From NCBI GenBank assembly GCA_020847975.1, contig JADLBD010000236.1, positions 1-36,463 on the forward strand: 36,463 nt of DNA, given 5' to 3'. Of this stretch, positions 24,623-33,180 are shown one piece after another. The notes under the pieces are model-generated. The model was not told the DNA's origin. It worked only from the letters and a program-made list of their open reading frames with translations, and searched no databases. A program made the translations under genes and the position numbers. Position 1 is the stretch's first letter; every line of letters starts with the position of its first letter. The DNA comes from Bryobacterales bacterium. Lineage in GTDB: Bacteria > Acidobacteriota > Terriglobia > Bryobacterales > Bryobacteraceae.

Positions 24623-24901
24623 ATGAACGGGGACACGCTCGACCGCATTGAGAAAATCCTCGACCGCGTTGAGAAAATTTTGGAGGAAATGGCCGCGCGC
24701 CGGCAGGTCGAGCGCGTCGAAGTTGACCGCCGCCGCGCGGAAATGGCCGCGCGCCGGCAGGCCCACAACGAAGTCATGGAACGCCTGGGCGCCCAAATCA
24801 AGGCCTCCAGGCAGGACGGAGAGAAGATCCGCGAGCTTCTCCGTATCGCCGAGATGCGCGAGCGCCGCCTGTTCCCCCCCGAAGGCGACGCGGCCACCTA
24901 G
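24623..24901 (+). CDS. Small coiled-coil protein of unknown function
   Basis: 92 residues. A strong ribosome-binding site, AGGAGGG (24610-24616), lies 6 bases before ATG 24623. The protein is one long charged helix with heptad spacing and no membrane segment. It is built from internal repeats: D-R-I/V-E-K-I-L occurs twice in a row, and EMAARRQ occurs twice. The repeats exist at DNA level too: two 21-bp units at 24638-24679, and an identical 22-base block at 24686-24707 and 24740-24761. I cannot assign a role; an oligomerising or nucleic-acid-associated protein is possible given the Arg content. It is divergent from thiC and followed 111 bases later by the alkaline phosphatase gene. Confidence 0.72.
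   Translation: MNGDTLDRIEKILDRVEKILEEMAARRQVERVEVDRRRAEMAARRQAHNEVMERLGAQIKASRQDGEKIRELLRIAEMRERRLFPPEGDAAT
24638..24761 (+). repeat. Internal direct repeats within the coiled-coil gene
   Basis: 21-bp units at 24638-24658 and 24659-24679 (CTCGACCGC.TTGAGAAAAT, two differences), and a 22-base identical pair at 24686-24707 and 24740-24761 coding for EMAARRQ. They show that the helix grew by DNA duplication. Confidence 0.7.
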
Positions 24902-24994
24902 TCCCACGGGACGGTGGCAGTCACGATCTCCGCTCCCAACGCCGCTCACCCGTCTTCCGCTATTCCCCCGCGAGAGTCCGGTCAAACTAACGCA

Positions 24995-25003
24995 TGGTAT
25001 ACT
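24995..25003 (+). promoter_or_regulatory. Extended -10 promoter of the alkaline phosphatase gene
   Basis: TGG-TATACT (24995-25003) is an extended -10 (TGn before the hexamer). ATG 25013 starts 9 bases after it with no Shine-Dalgarno, so the message is leaderless or has a leader of 2-3 bases. No good -35; no Pho-box-like repeats recognised. Confidence 0.55.
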
Positions 25004-25012
25004 CGTCACGAC

Positions 25013-26095
25013 ATGACACGACGATTTGCAGTGGGGGCTATCTGCGCAATCTTGTTCTGTGGCGTCCTGCCTGGCCAGCAGAAGGCGAAGAACGTGATTC
25101 TCTTTATCGGCGATGCCGGCGGCGAGTCCACGCTGAATGCCGCCAGCATCAATGGCTACGGCGCTCCGCAGAAGTTGTTTCTCCAGCGGGAGATGAATGT
25201 CGGGCTGTCTGACACGTCGGCGGCCAATTCGTGGGTAACCGATTCCGCCGCTGGCATGACCGCGATCGTCACGGGCCACAAGGTGAACAATGGAGTCCTA
25301 TCGCAGGCGCCCGACGGGACACCGTACAAGACCATCCTCGAATACGCCGAAGAGCACGGCCTGTCCACTGGCGTGGTGTCCAACATGGCTATGGCCGATG
25401 CCACTCCGGCGGCCTGTTACTCCCACGTGGACAGCCGCAAGAAGTTCGGCGAAATCTTCCCTCAGATCTGGAAGCCGCGCTTCGGCGACGGCGTCGACCT
25501 GGTTCTCGGCGGCGGGAAGAAGAGGATCCTGGAGGCGCTCAAAGAGTCGAACATCGATCTCACCCAGGCGGCGCCGCCGGCAGGCTGGCCCGTTTACGAA
25601 TCGCTCGAGGAGGTGCCCGACACCGCGAAGAAGGCGATTCTGCTTGTGGACGGGGACGACTTCAAGGTGGACGAGGCCGCGGCCAAAGCCATCCGCAGCC
25701 TTTCGCGCAACCCGAAAGGCTACTTCCTGATGGTGGAGTGGGACCTGCATCCGGGCAAGGTGGAGAAGATGCTGGAAACAGCGGTCGCGCTGGACCGGCT
25801 GATCGAGCAGACCGCTACGAAACTGGCGTCAAGGGACACGCTCGTGCTGTTTGCCGCGGACCATTCATTCGACGTGCGCCTGCGCAGCGGCAAGCGCGGC
25901 GCTCCGCTTCTGCTGCCCGCCAACGCGAAAGACTTCGCCAATGGCGGCAAGTTCGACCTCGCCGTCGGAACCAGCCATACGGGAGAGGAAGTACTGGTGG
26001 CGGCTCATGGTCCGGGGGCGCAGTTGGTGAAAGGGTTCATGCCCAACACCCGCATCTTCGAGATCATGCTTGCCGCCTGGGGATGGAAGAAGTAG
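25013..26095 (+). CDS. Secreted alkaline phosphatase-family protein
   Basis: 360 residues from ATG 25013; a longer frame from 24914 would start upstream of the promoter. The N-terminus MTRRFAVGAICAILFCGVLPG is a signal peptide. Metal and catalytic motifs: LFIGDAGG (Asp34), VTDSAAGMTAIVTG with the phosphorylated Ser78, then MVEWDLHPGK, FAADHSFD and GTSHTGEEV. The second metal loop is shortened to E-W-D-L-H, where E. coli PhoA has E...D...H over a longer stretch. It is therefore a divergent but probably active phosphomonoesterase acting in the periplasm. It is shorter than E. coli PhoA (about 470) because surface insertions are missing. Convergent with the following lipocalin-like gene. Regulation by phosphate is not visible. 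Confidence 0.9.
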   Translation: MTRRFAVGAICAILFCGVLPGQQKAKNVILFIGDAGGESTLNAASINGYGAPQKLFLQREMNVGLSDTSAANSWVTDSAAGMTAIVTGHKVNNGVLSQAPDGTPYKTILEYAEEHGLSTGVVSNMAMADATPAACYSHVDSRKKFGEIFPQIWKPRFGDGVDLVLGGGKKRILEALKESNIDLTQAAPPAGWPVYESLEEVPDTAKKAILLVDGDDFKVDEAAAKAIRSLSRNPKGYFLMVEWDLHPGKVEKMLETAVALDRLIEQTATKLASRDTLVLFAADHSFDVRLRSGKRGAPLLLPANAKDFANGGKFDLAVGTSHTGEEVLVAAHGPGAQLVKGFMPNTRIFEIMLAAWGWKK

Positions 26096-26110
26096 CCGGT
26101 CGGGACCTCG

Positions 26111-26584
26111 TTATTGTTTGTCGAAGCTCAGCGCCATCTTGAAGGCGCCGTTCGGAGTCTGGATCACCGATTGCACGTTCAGCGACTTCCCGTCTTCACT
26201 GAGCGTCCACCGGTCCACCTGTGTGATCTCCGCCCCCTGTAGCGAGCGCTTCGTCTCCACCACCAGCGTATCCCCGGCCCATTTGGCCGTCCCCTTGATC
26301 TCCCCGAAGGTCGATTTGGCGGTGAACTCCTTGCCGTCCGTCGTGTAGTGGAACTCCGTCTTCACTTCCCCCTGGTGCCCCACCTGCACAGTCTTCACCG
26401 ACATATCCGGGTCCCTGTGCTCGATGGTGCGGACCAGTTTCTCCGGAGCCGGAAGAGTGCCAAAGTCGCTCTTCGCGACATTCATCTTCCATTCCCCCGT
26501 GAAATTGGGCTTGGCGGATAGCGCTGTTCCGAAGAGCAGGGAAACGAATATAGCAGCAACAAGTCGTATAGGAGTGTGAAACAC
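26111..26584 (-). CDS. Secreted lipocalin-like small protein
   Basis: 157 residues if GTG 26584 is the start, with GGGGG (26597-26593) 8 bases upstream and a TATACT -10 at 26618-26613; TTG 26611 gives nine more residues. A signal peptide (LVAAIFVSLLFGTALSA) is followed by a beta-rich domain beginning KPNFTGEWKMNVAKSDFG and ending ALSFDKQ. Proteins with this opening are common and secreted in acidobacteria and look like small calycin/lipocalin barrels; no biochemical role is established as far as I know. Convergent with the phosphatase (15 bases apart) and divergent from the glycosyltransferase gene. Confidence 0.8.
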   Translation of the reverse strand: MFHTPIRLVAAIFVSLLFGTALSAKPNFTGEWKMNVAKSDFGTLPAPEKLVRTIEHRDPDMSVKTVQVGHQGEVKTEFHYTTDGKEFTAKSTFGEIKGTAKWAGDTLVVETKRSLQGAEITQVDRWTLSEDGKSLNVQSVIQTPNGAFKMALSFDKQ

Positions 26585-26612
26585 GCGAATTGCCCCCAAC
26601 GGCAACGCCAAA

Positions 26613-26618
26613 AGTATA
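26613..26618 (-). promoter_or_regulatory. -10 box of the lipocalin-like gene
   Basis: TATACT on the minus strand (26618-26613). It predicts a transcription start near 26606 and supports GTG 26584 as the start codon. Confidence 0.45.
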
Positions 26619-26655
26619 ACGCAAAGCCGCCGTGCACATGCGTTCGCCTTCAGGG

Positions 26656-26661
26656 CATAAT
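26656..26661 (+). promoter_or_regulatory. Possible -10 box of the glycosyltransferase operon
   Basis: CATAAT at 26656-26661, 17 bases before ATG 26679; the -35 is weak. Confidence 0.4.
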
Positions 26662-26678
26662 TGGACTCTTCGAGAAAT

Positions 26679-28268
26679 ATGGCATTCCCGAACAGGCCCA
26701 GCCTCCGCGAGGGGGCCGCGTTATCCCTCCTCCTGGCCGTTCACGCGGCCGTCCTGTTCCACCTCGCCCGGCGCACCGGCGTCACCATTGACGAGCCCAG
26801 CCACATTGTCTCCTCCATCCTTTACTGGGAAGGCAATGACCGTCTGCTGCCCAGGGACATGCCTCCGCTCCTCAAGATCGCCGGCGGTTGGGCCGCCGCT
26901 TCCGCTGGATTCCGTATCGTCGAGGAGTCCCACCCCGTCTGGAAGACCAATCACGAATGGAACATCGGCCTCGACATGATCCGCCGTATGAGCGAGCGCG
27001 GCATCCGCACCGCCATGTTCCGCGCCCGCCTTCCCCTTCTTCTTTTCCCGCTGGCCACCCTCGTGCTCCTCTGGTGGTGGGGGCGTCAGATCCACTCGCC
27101 CCTGGCTGGCCTCGCCATTGCCTTCCTTTTCTTCGCCGAGCCCACCGCCCTAGGCCACGGAGCCCTCTTCAAGAACGACCACGCCGCTACGTTCACTTAC
27201 CTCCTGTTCTGGCTCACCGCCTGGCGCTTCTGGAAAACCCCGACTCCGTCCACCGCCGCCGCGATGGCCTGCGGAGCCGCCCTCGCCATCCTTTCCAAGC
27301 TTTCCATGCTCATCGTCCTTCCCCTTGCAGTCCTCATCGTCCTGCTGCGCTCCCGTAAGTCCCTGTATCTCGCCTTCGCGGTTCTCATCCCCTACACCGC
27401 CGCCATCGCCGCCTGCCAGTTCCAAACCCGGCTCTGGGGAGGCTTTCTTCCGCTCCCGGCCCTGATGTGGGACGGCGTCCAGTCTCTCCTCTTCAACAGC
27501 CGCGCGGAAAACGCGGTCTACCTGCTCGGCCGCCACTACCCCTCCGGCAACCCCTTCTACTTCGCCATCGCCGCCGCCGTGAAATCACCGGAACCCATCC
27601 TCCTTCTCCTCATCGCCGGCGCCTGTATTCTCGCCATCCGTCTCAAACGACGCCTCCTCCGCGCCGAAGACCTCTTCTGGATCCTCCCCGGATTCCTCTA
27701 CTTCGTCCTCGCCTCCCTCAGCCCCCTCCAACTCGGATTCCGCCTTGTACTGCCCGCCCTCCCCTTCGCCCTCCTCATCTGCGGAGCCGCCCTGCAACGT
27801 CTCTCTTCCCATAAATGGACCCTTGCCGCCCTTCTCCCCGCCCTCGCTGTCCCCCTCGCCGCCTACTATCCCAACTACCTCTCCTATTTCAATCTCGCCT
27901 CCGGAGGACCCGCCGGCGGTCTCCGCTATCTCTCCGACAGCAATGTCGACTGGGGCCAGGATCTTCGCCAACTGCGCACCTGCCTCTACCGCCTCGGCGA
28001 TCCTCACCCCTTCGTCTCCTATATGGGCGCAGACAACCTGTTGGCCTACTTCCTCGAGGACGAAATCCGCTGGATCGAGCCCCCCTTCAGCCAGACCGGA
28101 AAACGAACCAGGATCTTCCAACCCTCCCCCGGCATCTATGCAATTAGTGCGAACCTAATATCAGGGCAGTTTTTCGAGATGCCATACCGGGACTTCTACC
28201 GGGTGTTTCGCGAAGCCAAACCTATTGCCTATGCGGGCTATTCGATCTACATCTATCGGTTCCCCTGA
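26679..28268 (+). CDS. GT39/ArnT-like integral membrane glycosyltransferase
   Basis: 529 residues from ATG 26679 (TTG 26661 overlaps the likely -10). About 11 hydrophobic helices. The first periplasmic loop carries the acidic pair D38-E39 in VTIDEPSHI, the hallmark catalytic/metal site of the PMT/ArnT (GT-C) fold. A conserved-looking late motif is LRYLSDSNVDWGQDLRQL, followed by a soluble C-terminal domain. These enzymes transfer a sugar from a polyprenyl-phosphate donor to protein, lipid A or another acceptor on the outer face of the inner membrane; donor and acceptor are unknown. The 3' end overlaps the ABC exporter gene by 38 bases, so the two are co-transcribed and probably act on the same envelope product. 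Confidence 0.88.
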   Translation: MAFPNRPSLREGAALSLLLAVHAAVLFHLARRTGVTIDEPSHIVSSILYWEGNDRLLPRDMPPLLKIAGGWAAASAGFRIVEESHPVWKTNHEWNIGLDMIRRMSERGIRTAMFRARLPLLLFPLATLVLLWWWGRQIHSPLAGLAIAFLFFAEPTALGHGALFKNDHAATFTYLLFWLTAWRFWKTPTPSTAAAMACGAALAILSKLSMLIVLPLAVLIVLLRSRKSLYLAFAVLIPYTAAIAACQFQTRLWGGFLPLPALMWDGVQSLLFNSRAENAVYLLGRHYPSGNPFYFAIAAAVKSPEPILLLLIAGACILAIRLKRRLLRAEDLFWILPGFLYFVLASLSPLQLGFRLVLPALPFALLICGAALQRLSSHKWTLAALLPALAVPLAAYYPNYLSYFNLASGGPAGGLRYLSDSNVDWGQDLRQLRTCLYRLGDPHPFVSYMGADNLLAYFLEDEIRWIEPPFSQTGKRTRIFQPSPGIYAISANLISGQFFEMPYRDFYRVFREAKPIAYAGYSIYIYRFP

Positions 28269-30153
28269 GCGGACCCACGCGCGCGTCCGCGGCATTGACC
28301 GGCCGGACAAACCGAAGACGAACTTCCGTGCTGTCTTGCCCCTTGTCCGCGAACTCGTCCATCCGCGCCGCGGCATTCTCCTCTTCGGCCTCCTCCTCAT
28401 CGCCATCAGCCGCGTCGCCGGACTCGTGCTCCCCGCCTCCACCAAATACCTGGTGGACGACATCATCGGCAAACGCCATGTCGAGATGCTCGGCCCACTC
28501 TTCGCCGCCGTTCTCGGGGCCACTGCCGTCCAGGCCGTCACCAGTTTCTCCCTCACCCAACTCCTCTCCAAGTCCGCGCAAAAACTCATCGCCGAGATGC
28601 GCCGCAAAGTGCAGGCCCACGTCGGCCGCCTCCCCATCGCCTACTACGACGCCAACAAAACCGGCGTCCTTGTTTCCCGCATCATGAACGACGTGGAAGG
28701 CGTTCGCAACCTCGTCGGCACCGGACTCGTCGAATTCGCCGGAGGCCTCCTCACCGCCTTCCTCGCCCTCTTCATGCTTCTTCGCATCAGCCCCATGTTG
28801 ACCGGCATTGCCCTCGGCGTCATCCTCACCTTCTCGCTCCTCCTTCAGAAGGCATTCGGAACCCTCCGCCCCATCTTCCGCGAGCGCGGCAAGATCACCG
28901 CCGAGGTCACCGGCCGGCTCACCGAATCCCTTTCCGGCGTGCGCGTCGTCAAGGGCTATCATGCTGAAGCGCGCGAAGAAGGCGTCTTCGCCCAGGGTGT
29001 CCAGCGACTCCTCGACAACGTCATCAAGTCCCTCACCGGCGTCTCCCTCATGAGCCTCTCGGCCACGCTTCTGCTCGGCATCGTCGGCGCCATCGTCATG
29101 TATCTCGGGGCTAAGCAGATCCTCGCCGGCGCGCTCACCCTCGGCGGCTTCATGACCTTCACCGCCTTCCTCGCCTTCCTGGTCGCCCCGGTCTTCCAAA
29201 TCGTCGGTATCGGCACCCAACTCACCGAAGCCCTCGCCGGTCTCGAACGCACCCATGAAGTCCTCACCGAAAAAACGGAGGACCAGGACCCCCGGCGCAC
29301 CGTCTCTCTCGGCCCCATTCAGGGCGAGGTCCGCTTCGATAACGTCGGCTTCGAATATGACCCCGGCAAGCCCGTCCTCTTCGACGTCTCCTTCACCGCC
29401 AGCCCCGGCACCGTCACCGCCCTTGTCGGATCTTCCGGTTCCGGAAAGTCCACCACCATCGGGCTCGTTTCCGCCTTCCACAACCCCACCTCCGGTCAGG
29501 TCTTCGTCGATGGCGTCGACGTATCTACCGTCCGCCTCGACTCCTACCGCACCCAACTCGGCGTCGTGCTCCAGGACACCTTCCTCTTCGATGGCACCAT
29601 TCGCGAGAACATCGCCTTCTCCAAGCCCGGCGCCACCGAGGAGCAGATCCTCGACGCCTGCCGCGTCGCCCGCGTCGACGAGTTTGCCGAAAAGTTCGAA
29701 AACGGCTACGATACGGTCATCGGCGAGCGTGGCGTGAAACTATCTGGCGGCCAGCGGCAGCGTCTTTCCATCGCACGAGCGATCCTTGCCGATCCGCGCA
29801 TCCTTATCCTGGATGAGGCCACCTCCAGCCTCGATTCCGAATCCGAGCAGATGATTCAATCCGGCCTCGCCCACCTCATGCGGGGGCGCACCACCTTTGT
29901 CATTGCCCACCGCCTCTCCACCATTCGCCGCGCCCACCAGATCCTTGTCATGGAAGAAGGCCGCATCCTCGAGCGCGGCACGCACGATTCCCTCTACGCA
30001 GCCCAAGGCCGCTACCGCGATCTCTATGACAGGCAGCACGGCCTCGTTTCCAACCTCTTCCTCGCCCCAGGCGAAGGCGATTCCGTCGCCGAGTCCGATA
30101 GCGGCCAGACCCCTCGTGCCCGTCCGCTCGGTGAACCGGTACGATTCCTCTAA
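28231..30153 (+). CDS. ABC exporter, fused membrane and ATPase domains (MsbA-like half-transporter)
   Basis: 640 residues from ATG 28231. After a basic N-terminal region of about 45 residues come six transmembrane helices (type IV exporter fold), with the coupling stretch YYDANKTGVLVSRIMNDVEGVRNLV. The ATPase domain has Walker A GSSGSGKST (about 400-408), Q-loop VVLQDTFLFDGTIRENI, signature LSGGQRQR (about 504), Walker B ILILDEATSSLD and H-loop VIAHRLSTI. All catalytic residues are present. It works as a homodimer to flip lipids, glycolipids or peptides outward. Overlap with a GT39 glycosyltransferase suggests a lipid-linked sugar or glycolipid as cargo. The C-terminal tail (about 40 residues after the ATPase) is unusual and Ser/Pro-rich. 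Confidence 0.92.
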   Translation: MRAIRSTSIGSPERTHARVRGIDRPDKPKTNFRAVLPLVRELVHPRRGILLFGLLLIAISRVAGLVLPASTKYLVDDIIGKRHVEMLGPLFAAVLGATAVQAVTSFSLTQLLSKSAQKLIAEMRRKVQAHVGRLPIAYYDANKTGVLVSRIMNDVEGVRNLVGTGLVEFAGGLLTAFLALFMLLRISPMLTGIALGVILTFSLLLQKAFGTLRPIFRERGKITAEVTGRLTESLSGVRVVKGYHAEAREEGVFAQGVQRLLDNVIKSLTGVSLMSLSATLLLGIVGAIVMYLGAKQILAGALTLGGFMTFTAFLAFLVAPVFQIVGIGTQLTEALAGLERTHEVLTEKTEDQDPRRTVSLGPIQGEVRFDNVGFEYDPGKPVLFDVSFTASPGTVTALVGSSGSGKSTTIGLVSAFHNPTSGQVFVDGVDVSTVRLDSYRTQLGVVLQDTFLFDGTIRENIAFSKPGATEEQILDACRVARVDEFAEKFENGYDTVIGERGVKLSGGQRQRLSIARAILADPRILILDEATSSLDSESEQMIQSGLAHLMRGRTTFVIAHRLSTIRRAHQILVMEEGRILERGTHDSLYAAQGRYRDLYDRQHGLVSNLFLAPGEGDSVAESDSGQTPRARPLGEPVRFL

Positions 30154-30163
30154 GACAGCACGT

Positions 30164-30775
30164 ATGGACAACGGGTTTACTCCACGGGAGATGAGAACCC
30201 TGCGCGCATTGAAAACGCCCGCCAGGGTCCAGGAATTCCTTGACTTCGAAATCGGCTATGACAAGCAGGAGGACGGCCCCACCTGCCGCTCCCCCCGGTT
30301 GGTCTTGAAAGACCGCCGGGCCCACTGCATGGAAGGAGCCCTCCTCGCCGCCGCCGCCCTTCGCGTCCACGGGCATCCGCCCATGCTCCTCGACCTCGAA
30401 GCCGTCCGCGACGACGATCATGTTCTCGCCGTCTACAAAGACCGCGGCCACTGGGGAGCCATCGCCAAATCCAACTACGCCAGCCTCCGCTTCCGCGAGC
30501 CCGTCTACCGCACCGTGCGCGAACTCGTCATGTCCTACTTCGAGCATTACCACAACGTCTCCGGTGAAAAGACCCTCCGCCGCTATTCCCGCCCCGTCAG
30601 CCTCACCCGTTTCGACCACCTCCACTGGATGACCTCCACCGACCACGTCTGGGCCATTCCCGAATACCTCTGCACCGTCTCCCACTTCCCCGTCATCACC
30701 CGTCAAATGGAACGCCGCCTCAATCCCCTCGACTCCCGCCTCCGCGCCGCCGAAAAGGTCGGCATGCGTAAGTGA
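30164..30775 (+). CDS. Transglutaminase-like (papain-fold) protein
   Basis: 203 residues from ATG 30164, which begins 10 bases after the ABC gene's stop. Longer versions would only overlap that gene in another frame. Residues about 45-115 look like a bacterial transglutaminase core: Cys in RRAHCMEGALLAAAAL, His in RDDDHVLAVYKDRGHWGAIA. The third residue could be the Asn of AKSNYASLRF. There is no signal peptide, so it is probably cytoplasmic or cytoplasm-facing. The C-terminal half has Tyr/His-rich segments (VMSYFEHYHNVSGE, RFDHLHWMTSTDHVWAIPEY) that I do not recognise. Third gene of the glycosyltransferase-exporter operon. Convergent with the M14 gene, with 2 bases between the stops. Confidence 0.8.
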   Translation: MDNGFTPREMRTLRALKTPARVQEFLDFEIGYDKQEDGPTCRSPRLVLKDRRAHCMEGALLAAAALRVHGHPPMLLDLEAVRDDDHVLAVYKDRGHWGAIAKSNYASLRFREPVYRTVRELVMSYFEHYHNVSGEKTLRRYSRPVSLTRFDHLHWMTSTDHVWAIPEYLCTVSHFPVITRQMERRLNPLDSRLRAAEKVGMRK

Positions 30776-30777
30776 AC

Positions 30778-33180
30778 TCAATACCCCGCCAGCGCATTAA
30801 AGAACATCTTGAAACTCTGGTAACTCTGCGCCCGGTACTGCGGCCGCATCCCAAACAGGATCACCTTCCCGCTCCCGACAGCCTCCTCCACCAGCGCCGC
30901 CCGCCCTGCCAGGTACCGCTGCCCCAACAACCACCCCGACGCCAGCACCCCCGAAGCCGGATACCGCGCCACCACCTTCACCCCCTCGGAAACCTCCCAC
31001 GCCGGGCTTCCCTCCGACCAGATCGCGATCTCCTTCGGCATTCCTTTCGCCAGCGGATGGGTCTCGTCCAGCGTCACGTTCAGCAGCGATCCCGGCGAAT
31101 AAAAATCCCTGCTCGAAACCCCTTCCACCGTGCTTCGCACCCGGATCCCCAACCGGTCCACCGCCCACTCGCAGGCATCGTTCAGAAACACCAGCGTCCC
31201 GCCCTCCCGCGCGAATTCCTTCAATGCCGCGGCCCCTTCCTCGCCCAATCCGCCTGTATACTCCTCCGGCATCGATCCCGGCGCGTATCCGCTTTCCATA
31301 TCCCGTGCCCGCTGATCGGGAAACACGATCACATCGAAACGTTTCCGCAATCCGCCCGCCCGTACCGCCTTGTTCTCCACGCTCGTATACGGGAACCCGA
31401 ACGCATCCAGCACCCACCGCGTCCACCCTTCGTCCATCACCGGAATGTAGCTCCGGTACAACCCGATCCGCGGTTTCTTCATCGCCTTCCACTCCGCGCC
31501 CGCCGCGCGGTTCACATAGAAATTCCCGGCGCCATCCCGCGCCACCGGCCTCCCCGCCTTCCACGCTGCTGTCACCTGCTTCCAACTGTCCACATTCGAC
31601 GCTGCCAGCGCGCCCTCCGGAACCTTGCCTTCCTGGGCGAACGGAAACGCCCGCGCCGGCACAGTCCGTGCTTCGAACTGGTCCTTCACCGTATCCACCG
31701 CCACGCCCATCAGCAGCGGCAGCGTCTGCGCCGTTACGTCATACGGCGTTTTCGGCGGTCCCCCCGGATACAGCCGCAAATCCGGATAATGCTGCCGCTC
31801 GAGCAGCGTCTTCGCGAACGCGCTATACGGCTGCTGCATCCGCATCACATACGATCCAGCAGCGTACCGCTTCCCGTCCGCCTCGAAATCCGCCGACGCC
31901 TGCTCCACTTCCACCATCCCGAATGCCAGCGTCTCCAGCATCTTCTTCGCCGCCCCCGGATCAAGCTGTCCTTTCGGGACCACAAACGAGTACGGAACCT
32001 GCCGTTTCGATGCCCGCTGCAAAATCCGGTAGAAATTTCGCAGCAGGTCCTCCCGCCGCATCGCTGCCTGCCACAAGCACGATTCAAACGCAATCAACTG
32101 GTCGTCGATGATGTCGCGCAGCCGCCATTCCCCGCCGAGCCACGGCTCCAGGTAGTTCCACGACCGCTCCCGCGGATCATATCCCAGCGCCCTCCGCGCA
32201 ATCTGGTCCGGCCGCACATAGATGGGGCTCGCCAGCCGCGCGCTCGCCGATTCGCTCAGGATCCGCATCCCCCCGTGGTAGGCCTGGTAGTGCCGCGCCG
32301 GAGTCCAGAAGTCGTACATCGCGTTCACCGCCACGCCCTTCTTCCCCGCCGCCGTCAGGTCCGCCGCCATCCCCATCCCGATCATGTTGCCTTCCTGCAT
32401 CAGGGCCGCATCCACGTTCGGATCAATCGGGTCCATCCACGGAGGCACGAACATTCGCGATGCCGTCGTCCCTTGCTGATGCACGTCATACACGATCTGC
32501 GGATGCCACACGTTGTGCAGCCGCGACACCACCGCCCGCGTCTCCGGCTGTGAAAAGATGTACCAGTCCCGGTTGTTGTCGTGTCCTACATAGTGCTGGT
32601 ACAACTCCGGCGGCCCCGTCCCCTCATAGGGAGTTCCCAGCGTCTTCCGGTACCATCGCGTCACGATATCCACGCCGTCCGGATTCAACGAGGGAACCAG
32701 AATCAGAATCACGTTGTCCAAAATCTGCCGGAACTTCGTCTTGTCATCCGTCAGGATGCGGTAGGCGAACTCCACCGCGCTGTGCGTCGAAGCCACCTCG
32801 GTCGCATGGATCGAGCAGGTGATCATCACCACCGCCTTCCCCTGCGCGATCAGCTTCTCCGCCGCCGGCTCATTTGTCCTGCGCGCATCCGCCAGACCCG
32901 CCTGGATCTGCCGGTACCGCCCCAACTCCCGCACCGTCTGCTCGCTCGAGATAAAGGCGGCGATCAGCGGCCGCCCTTCCACCGTCCTGCCGATCTCCTC
33001 CACCCTGATGCGCCCGCTCGTCCTCTCGAGCGCGCGGAAGTAGCTCACCACCTTGTCCCAATCGAGCAGGACCCGGTCCACCCCAATCGCGTGTCCGAAG
33101 TGGCTCTCCGGCGTTGGCGAAGCCGCCGCCGCAACGGCAACTCCCGCCGCCGCCAGCAGCGCGGCCCGCATCACGCGCAT
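30778..33180 (-). CDS. Secreted M14-family zinc carboxypeptidase-like protein
   Basis: About 800 residues from ATG 33180; ATG 33171 is also possible and would form TGATG with the upstream stop. Signal peptide MRVMRAALLAAAGVAVAAAA. The zinc motif H-x-x-E is H125-A-T-E128 (SIHATEVAS). Then come NPDG (166-169), NNRD (202-205), and the third zinc ligand His234 in VYDVHQQG. Residues about 85-330 form the peptidase domain. The C-terminal half (about 420-800) looks like a glutamine-amidotransferase-like/beta domain (FDVIVFPDQRARDM, EEGAAALKEFAREGGTLVFL) often found attached to large acidobacterial M14 proteins. It probably trims peptides outside the cell. Last gene of a three-gene operon, overlapping the isomerase-like gene. 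Confidence 0.9.
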   Translation of the reverse strand: MRVMRAALLAAAGVAVAAAASPTPESHFGHAIGVDRVLLDWDKVVSYFRALERTSGRIRVEEIGRTVEGRPLIAAFISSEQTVRELGRYRQIQAGLADARRTNEPAAEKLIAQGKAVVMITCSIHATEVASTHSAVEFAYRILTDDKTKFRQILDNVILILVPSLNPDGVDIVTRWYRKTLGTPYEGTGPPELYQHYVGHDNNRDWYIFSQPETRAVVSRLHNVWHPQIVYDVHQQGTTASRMFVPPWMDPIDPNVDAALMQEGNMIGMGMAADLTAAGKKGVAVNAMYDFWTPARHYQAYHGGMRILSESASARLASPIYVRPDQIARRALGYDPRERSWNYLEPWLGGEWRLRDIIDDQLIAFESCLWQAAMRREDLLRNFYRILQRASKRQVPYSFVVPKGQLDPGAAKKMLETLAFGMVEVEQASADFEADGKRYAAGSYVMRMQQPYSAFAKTLLERQHYPDLRLYPGGPPKTPYDVTAQTLPLLMGVAVDTVKDQFEARTVPARAFPFAQEGKVPEGALAASNVDSWKQVTAAWKAGRPVARDGAGNFYVNRAAGAEWKAMKKPRIGLYRSYIPVMDEGWTRWVLDAFGFPYTSVENKAVRAGGLRKRFDVIVFPDQRARDMESGYAPGSMPEEYTGGLGEEGAAALKEFAREGGTLVFLNDACEWAVDRLGIRVRSTVEGVSSRDFYSPGSLLNVTLDETHPLAKGMPKEIAIWSEGSPAWEVSEGVKVVARYPASGVLASGWLLGQRYLAGRAALVEEAVGSGKVILFGMRPQYRAQSYQSFKMFFNALAGY

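Noticed and set aside
28222..29556. 444-codon minus-strand frame opposite the ABC exporter, Gly/Glu/Asp-rich
   Set aside because: Composition is a mirror of the exporter codons; all ABC motifs are on the + strand.
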